Assembly: GCA_020796225.1 (NCBI GenBank)
Contig: CM036775.1
Coordinates: forward strand, 7,864,893 to 7,928,892
Direction of reading: 5' to 3'
DNA from: Arion vulgaris
Lineage: Eukaryota; Mollusca; Gastropoda; Stylommatophora; Arionidae
DNA length: 64,000 nucleotides
This document shows positions 59,426-64,000 of the stretch, one piece after another. Both the position numbers and the translations under genes were made by a program. The stretch's first letter is position 1. Each line of letters opens with the position of its first letter. The notes beneath the pieces were generated by a model. It was given only the letters and a program-made list of their open reading frames with translations, made no database searches and was not told the DNA's origin.

Positions 59426-59429
59426 TCGA

Positions 59430-59500
59430 TGGACGCTGTTGGAGATATTGTGAAACACCTACGGACATGTTCCGAATGTAATGAAGATATTCGAAACTGG
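59430..59500 (+). mobile_element. LINE L-D scrap
   Basis: Matches the GGACGCTGTTGGAGATATTG region before the CPEC motif. Confidence 0.6.
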
Positions 59501-59726
59501 AACTGTTAATTTTGTGTTGTCCAACTCTGTGTTTGAAAGTTTTCCAAGTGCAACAGGACTAGCTTTCTGCATAACTGTGCTGACCAACAAAACAGTGGGA
59601 ATTTTCAAATCATTGTTCGTAGTTTAGCTCCATTGATAATCATCAATTACAAGCAAGACGTACGTAGGGAGCATTCATTCTTTTTCTTCTTTTTCTTTGC
59701 GTTCGGTTTCGTAGGCTCGTCTAAGC

Positions 59727-61140
59727 CAGCGTATCCCAAAGTGGGCGGTACCGCTTCCCCGCCCCAGTAGGCGCTGAAGCGTTCTAGGAGAGTGGAGGTG
59801 CGATAGTGGGTTCAGAAGAATTTGGGGGATGTTCAGGTTATTAAGAGTCGGCGATTCCTTAAAGAAAAATAATAAATATTTTAAAATAAATTATTTCCCT
59901 AATTTTGCAATTGAATAATCTTTTAAAATTTGAATTCTACACTTTTTTTTTTTCCGATCCAGAAGCACTTGAGCTTTTCAGCTATTCGGCTCGGTGCCAT
60001 GGACATCGTAACCCTTCAGTTCGGTGCCACGAACACCGTAAATCTGGGGAATCTGTGGCTTTTCTGCCATCCCGCCGAATTGAACCCGCACACACAGAGG
60101 GATAGTCACCGTAGTCCAACGCGCCACGAACACCGTAAATCTGGGGAATCAGTGGCTTTTTCTGCCATCCCGCCGAATTGAACCCGCACTCACAGAGGGA
60201 TAGTCACCCGTAGTCCAACGCGCCACGAACACCGTAAATCTGGGGAATCTGTGGCTTTTTCTGCCATCCGCGGAATTGAACCCGCACACACAGAGGGATA
60301 GTCACCGTAGTCCAACGCGCTACGAACACGGTAAATCTGGGGAATCTGTGGCTTTTTCTGCCATCCCGCCGAATTGAACCCGCACTCACAGAGGGATAGT
60401 CACCCGTAGTCCAACGCGCCACGAACACCGTAAATCTGGGGAATCTGTGGCTTTTTCTGCCATCCCGCCGAATTGAACCCGCACACACAGAGGGATAGTC
60501 ACCCGTAGTCCAACGCGCCACGAACACCGTAAATCTGGGGAATCTGTGGCTTTTTCTGCCATCCCACCGAATTGAACCCGCACTCACAGAGGGATAGTCA
60601 CCCGTAGTCCAACGCGCCACGAACACCGTAAATCTGCGGAATCTGTCGTTTTTCTGCCATCCCGCCGAATTGAACCCGCACACACAGAGGGATAGTCACC
60701 GTAGTCCAACGCGCTACGAACACGGTAAATCTGGGGAATCTGTGGCTTTTTCTGCCATCCCGCCGAATTGAACCCGCACTCACAGAGGGATAGTCACCCG
60801 TAGTCCAACGCGCCACGAACACCGTAAATCTGGGGAATCTGTGGCTTTTCTGCCATCCCGCCGAATTGAACCCGCACACAGAGGATAACATTCTGCACTT
60901 AAATTCACCTCTTGCCCGTCTTACTCGATCCATTTTTTCATCAATTTTCTATTTCCTGCATATAATCATTTGAAAATGGACCATGTATTATATAAATATA
61001 TATCAATTTTCTATGTCAAAGAGAAAATAGAGCATGTATATATGTGGGAAGGGGCGTTGGTAAACTGTTATATCGTAGAGGGAGGGGAGTTACAAAGTTT
61101 ATGTTGTACAAAGTGGGTCGAAAAAGTTTGGGAACCTATG
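59727..61140 (-). mobile_element. hAT MITE-1 copy D
   Basis: Ends CAGCGTATCCCAAAGTGGGC and TTTGGGAACCTATG; perfect 8-bp target duplication GTCTAAGC (59719-59726, 61141-61148). Enlarged by a nested SINE-B array. Confidence 0.95.
59943..60889 (-). repeat. SINE-B array inside MITE-1 copy D
   Basis: One SINE-B 3' half followed by nine units of 97-99 bp starting near 60028, 60125, 60224, 60321, 60420, 60519, 60618, 60715 and 60814. Target duplication ATTCTACAC / ATTCTGCAC brackets the whole block. Confidence 0.95.
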
Positions 61141-61226
61141 GTCTAAGCCATCACATGAGTTGCCTCTATGAAGCTGAATATCAGTTGAAGTTTTCCAGAG
61201 TTCCCATAGCTTGGTCTGTAAGCTTT

Positions 61227-61430
61227 TTTTTTTTCCCGATCCAGAAGCACTTAAGCTTTTCAGCTCTTCGGCTAGGTGCCATGGACATCGTAACCCTTCG
61301 ATTCGGTGCCACGAACACCGTAAATCCGGGGAATCTGTGGCTTTTTCTGCAATCTCGTGGAATCGAAACCGCACACACAGAGGGATAGTCCCCGTAGTCA
61401 ACGCGCTACGAACACGCTGGGCAGACAAGC
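61227..61430 (-). mobile_element. SINE-B copy 8 in L-K
   Basis: Complete element with target duplication TAAGCTTT on both sides. Confidence 0.92.
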
Positions 61431-61729
61431 TAAGCTTTGTTCATGACACCATGTTTCGTTTCGTTGGTGTATATATGATGGACATGACTGCAGGATGTGC
61501 TCTGGAGTCTGTGTTTCTGTCTGACATGCACACTGTGCAGTCTGAGCAGGATTTATTCTGCGCATGTGATTGTTGAGCATGCGGAACATTTTTTCAGCAA
61601 ACGGAAGAATAACTAACGAAATCAAACATAGATGCAATAAAGCAAAACAAGTTATACCAATTTTGAAAAGGAAACATGTCATCACGAACACAAAAAGAAC
61701 ATTGTACAACATAATCTTTCTCCTGACAT

Positions 61730-61965
61730 TATGCTCTCAGTGTCAAACCTGCACGCTGACATTATGCTCTCAGTGTCAAATCTGCGCGCTGACATTATGC
61801 TCTCAGTGTCAAACCTGCACGCTGACATTATGCTCTCAGTGTCAAACCTGCACGCTGACATTATGCTACCAGTGTCAAACCTGCACGCTGACATTATGCT
61901 ACCAGTGTCAAACCTGCACGCTGACATTATGCTCTCAGTGTCAAACCTGCTCGCTGACATTAAAT
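61730..61965. repeat. 33-bp in-frame array in L-C, 7 units
   Basis: Each unit encodes LTLCSQCQTCT or LTLCYQCQTCT; other L-C copies have the motif once (LCYQCQTWTLT). Confidence 0.95.
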
Positions 61966-62135
61966 GACAGAAGAAAACTAATCACGACAAAGATGAAGTG
62001 TCAACACAGAATGCTGGGAGTAACAAGAAGAGACCGGTTGAGAAATGAAGACATCAGGAAAAAAGTGGGTACTACATCAGTACTAAACATCATCAAGAAA
62101 CAACAAATTAAATGGTTTGGCCACATCAGCAGATT

Positions 62136-62468
62136 TCAGACCTAATACACAAATAAGACAAGAGACCAAGCAAGAAAATGTATCAAATTTTATAAGAAAG
62201 CGCCGCTGGAACTACATCGGCCACACACTTAGAATGGATGAGAGAAGACTCTTTTACCAATCCCTCATATGGACACCAGAGGGAAAAAGAAAACGAGGAA
62301 GACTAAGAGAGACCCTGCGCGAGAACCATCATCAGAGAAGGCTCAACGATGGGCCTAGCAAACATTAAAGACCTAAAACAGATAGCAACGAACCGCGAGA
62401 CATGGAGAGCTATGACCTCTGCCCTATGGGCCGCCCACAGGCCCAAGAGGAAAGACTAACTAACTAAC
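62136..62468 (+). mobile_element. LINE L-L, 5'-truncated insertion
   Basis: Encodes RKRRWNYIGHTLRMDERRLF and GKRKRGRLRETL, then LANIKDLKQIATNRETWRAM after a frameshift; ACTA-repeat tail. Target duplication ATCAGCAGATT / ATAAGCAGATT. Confidence 0.92.
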
Positions 62469-62744
62469 ATAAGCAGATTACCAAACAGATAGTGTGCCTA
62501 AAGAGCAATTGTATTCCTGATACAATGGATACAAAGCAAAGGCCATCCACGCAAAGGTGTATCTCAGAGATAACATAGGTGGTGAAACCACAGTTTACAG
62601 AGCTGTTCTAGAAGCCTCTTCTTATCCTGGCGATGTGAGGCAAAACAAGATTAGAGTAAAGACAGAAATAAAAACTACTTTTTGCTTTGTTCTCCGAACC
62701 CAATTCAAGGCAGTGGACAGATTTTAATTTTAGCTGTGGTCGTA

Positions 62745-63080
62745 ACAGTTGCAGTGGGCGCTGGCGTGGCAGTTGCAGTGGGCGCTGGCGTGGCAGTTGC
62801 GGGGCGCTGGCGTGGCAGTTGCAGTGAGCGCTGGCGTGGCAGTTGCAGTGGGCGCTGGCGTGACAGTTGCAGTGGTGCTGGCGTGACATTTGCAGCGGGC
62901 GCTGGCGTGGCAGTTGCAGTGGGCGCTGGCGTGGCAGGCAGCGGCGCTGGCGTGGCAGTGCAGCGGGCGCTGGCGTGGCAGTTGCAGTGGGCGCTGGCGT
63001 GGCAGCGCAGCGGGCGCTGGCGTGGCAGCGCAGCGGGCGCTGGCGTGGCAGTGCAGCGGGCGCTGGCGTGGCAGTTGCGG
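62745..63080. repeat. GC-rich 24-bp minisatellite, about 14 units
   Basis: Units of GGGCGCTGGCGTGGCAGTTG; G-rich plus strand, unlike the AT-rich surroundings. Confidence 0.95.
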
Positions 63081-63094
63081 ATATAACTTTTATT

Positions 63095-63911
63095 AGGTGG
63101 TCTGTGTGGCGCAGATATTAAGTGATCGCATCACGTTCAAACAGTACTTGGTTCGCTCACCCGTGCAACCATCAGGATATTTTTCCAGAGATCCCTAATC
63201 TCATTGTAGGTGAGATCGAGTTCCTAGTCCTAATCTCATTGTAGGTGAGATCGAGTTCCTAGTCCTAATCTCATTGTAGGTGAGATCGAGTTCTCAGTCC
63301 TAATCTCATTGTAGGTGAGATCGAGTTCCTAGTCCTAATCTCATTGTAGGTGAGATCGAGTTCCTAGTCCTAATCTCATTGTAGGTGAGATCGAGTTCCT
63401 AGTCCTAATCTCATTGTAGGTGAGATCGAGTTCCTAGTCCTAATCTCATTGTAGGTGAGATCGAGTTCCTAGTCCTAATCTCATTGTAGGTGAGATCGAG
63501 TTCCTAATCCTAATCTCATTGTAGGTGAGATCGAGTTCCTAGTCCTAATCTCATTGTAGGTGAGATCGAGTTCCTAGTCCTAATCTCATTGTAGGTGAGA
63601 TCGAGTTCCTAGTCCTAATCTCATTGTAGGTGAGATCGAGTTCCTAGTCCTAATCTCATTGTAGGTGAGATCGAGTTCCTAGTCCTAATCTCATTGTAGG
63701 TGAGATCGAGTTCCTAGTCCTAATCTCATTGTAGGTGAGATCGAGTTCCTAGTCCTAATCTCATTGTAGGTGAGATCGAGTTCCTAGTCCTAATCTCATT
63801 GTAGGTGAGATCGAGTTCCTAGTCCTAATCTCATTGTAGGTGAGATCGAGTTCCTAGTCCTAATCTCATTGTAGGTGAGATCGAGTTCCTAGTCATATCG
63901 GAGACGGACGA
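63095..63911 (+). mobile_element. R6 SINE with internal array
   Basis: tRNA-like 5' part (GTGTGGCGCAGATATTAAGT), expanded centre, then CATATCGGAGACGGACGA as in the single-copy R6. Confidence 0.87.
63196..63895. repeat. 35-bp array in R6, 20 near-identical units
   Basis: Units TAATCTCATTGTAGGTGAGA then TCGAGTTCCTAGTCC with only two point differences that I can see. Confidence 0.97.
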
Positions 63912-64000
63912 TTTTTTTTTTTTTTCCCGATCAGAAGCACTTGAGCTTTTCAGCTCTTTGGCTCGGTGCCATGGACATCGTAAATCTGGTGAATCTGTGG
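63912..64000 (-). mobile_element. SINE-B copy 9, cut by the window end
   Basis: T-run, TCCCGATCAGAAGCACTTGA and following body; inserted in the R6 3' part. Confidence 0.88.

Larger units (their letters stand above)
59690..61580 (-). mobile_element. LINE L-K C-terminus and 3' end, multiply interrupted
   Basis: Segments 61431-61580, 61141-61226 and 59690-59726 read together as QCACQTETQTPEHILQSCP, then a LQTKLWELWKTSTDI-like tail and a GAA end. Interrupted by SINE-B and by hAT MITE-1 copy D. Confidence 0.87.
61585..62680 (+). mobile_element. LINE L-C copy with internal expansion and nested L-L
   Basis: Encodes NGRITNEIKHRCNKAKQVI, the expanded LTLCSQCQTCT block, MLGVTRRDRLRNEDIRKKVG and IKWFGHIS. 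Interrupted at 62136-62468, resumed to 62680. Confidence 0.9.

Noticed and set aside
60204..60933. Repeated Phe-Val-Ala-Arg-Trp frames on the minus strand
   Set aside because: Read-through of the SINE-B array, whose 99-bp units happen to preserve frame.
62682..63121. Gly/Ala/Val-rich or Trp/Arg-rich repeat proteins
   Set aside because: Three frames are open at once over a 24-bp minisatellite, as expected for a repeat period divisible by three.
63196..63895. CRISPR-like direct repeats
   Set aside because: Units are contiguous without spacers, lie inside a SINE and the genome is eukaryotic.

Overview
This window is eukaryotic, intron-rich and AT-leaning. Almost all of it is interspersed and tandem repeats, and one recognisable host protein gene runs through the middle. 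The mix of RTE-like and RNase H-bearing LINEs, several tRNA-derived SINEs, hAT MITEs and a GPI-type alpha-carbonic anhydrase fits an invertebrate. A mollusc, perhaps a heterobranch gastropod, is my best guess, but that rests on general resemblance only. Nothing looks bacterial or viral.

The host gene lies on the minus strand, 38641 to 14452. It is an alpha-carbonic anhydrase with eight coding exons (38536-38641, 34242-34271, 33595-33768, 31736-31884, 29192-29284, 23625-23688, 19201-19361, 14452-14655). The reading frame stays open across all seven splice junctions and gives a 326-residue protein with a signal peptide, the zinc-binding histidines and a hydrophobic GPI-type tail. Two usually conserved positions look changed: the proton-shuttle His64 (CA II numbering) and the second-shell Glu117. 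The introns are large and filled with mobile DNA. One intact tRNA-Arg(TCT) gene (56883-56955) and a decayed relative (50334-50408) lie upstream of the gene.

The repeats, with labels used below: LINE families L-A (RTE-like, short simple-repeat tail), L-B, L-C and L-C2 (3' tail GAA-rich), L-D (RNase H plus zinc motifs), L-F, L-G, L-H, L-I, L-J, L-K and L-L; tRNA-derived SINEs A, B, D, E and R6; SINE-like R3 and R4, which share a core; hAT MITE families 1 (four copies) and 2 (five copies), both with 8-bp target duplications; a hAT copy resembling mammalian URR1; fold-back Penelope-like elements with a hammerhead-like motif; and an 82-bp TA-flanked palindrome. Many insertions are nested and dated by their target duplications, for example SINE-B inside a hAT MITE inside LINE L-K.

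The most striking theme is that tandem arrays grow out of transposon copies in place. SINE-B (59943-60889), SINE R6 (63196-63895), hAT MITE-1 (35577-35930) and LINEs L-B (26305-28090), L-G (54300-55530), L-C (61730-61965), L-C2 (38005-38395) and L-H (28640-28805) each have a locus where an internal piece is repeated head to tail, some with higher-order dimer or trimer structure. Other minisatellites sit within about 35 bp of carbonic anhydrase splice sites. One of them, before the last exon, consists on the sense strand of branchpoint-like CTAAC motifs.
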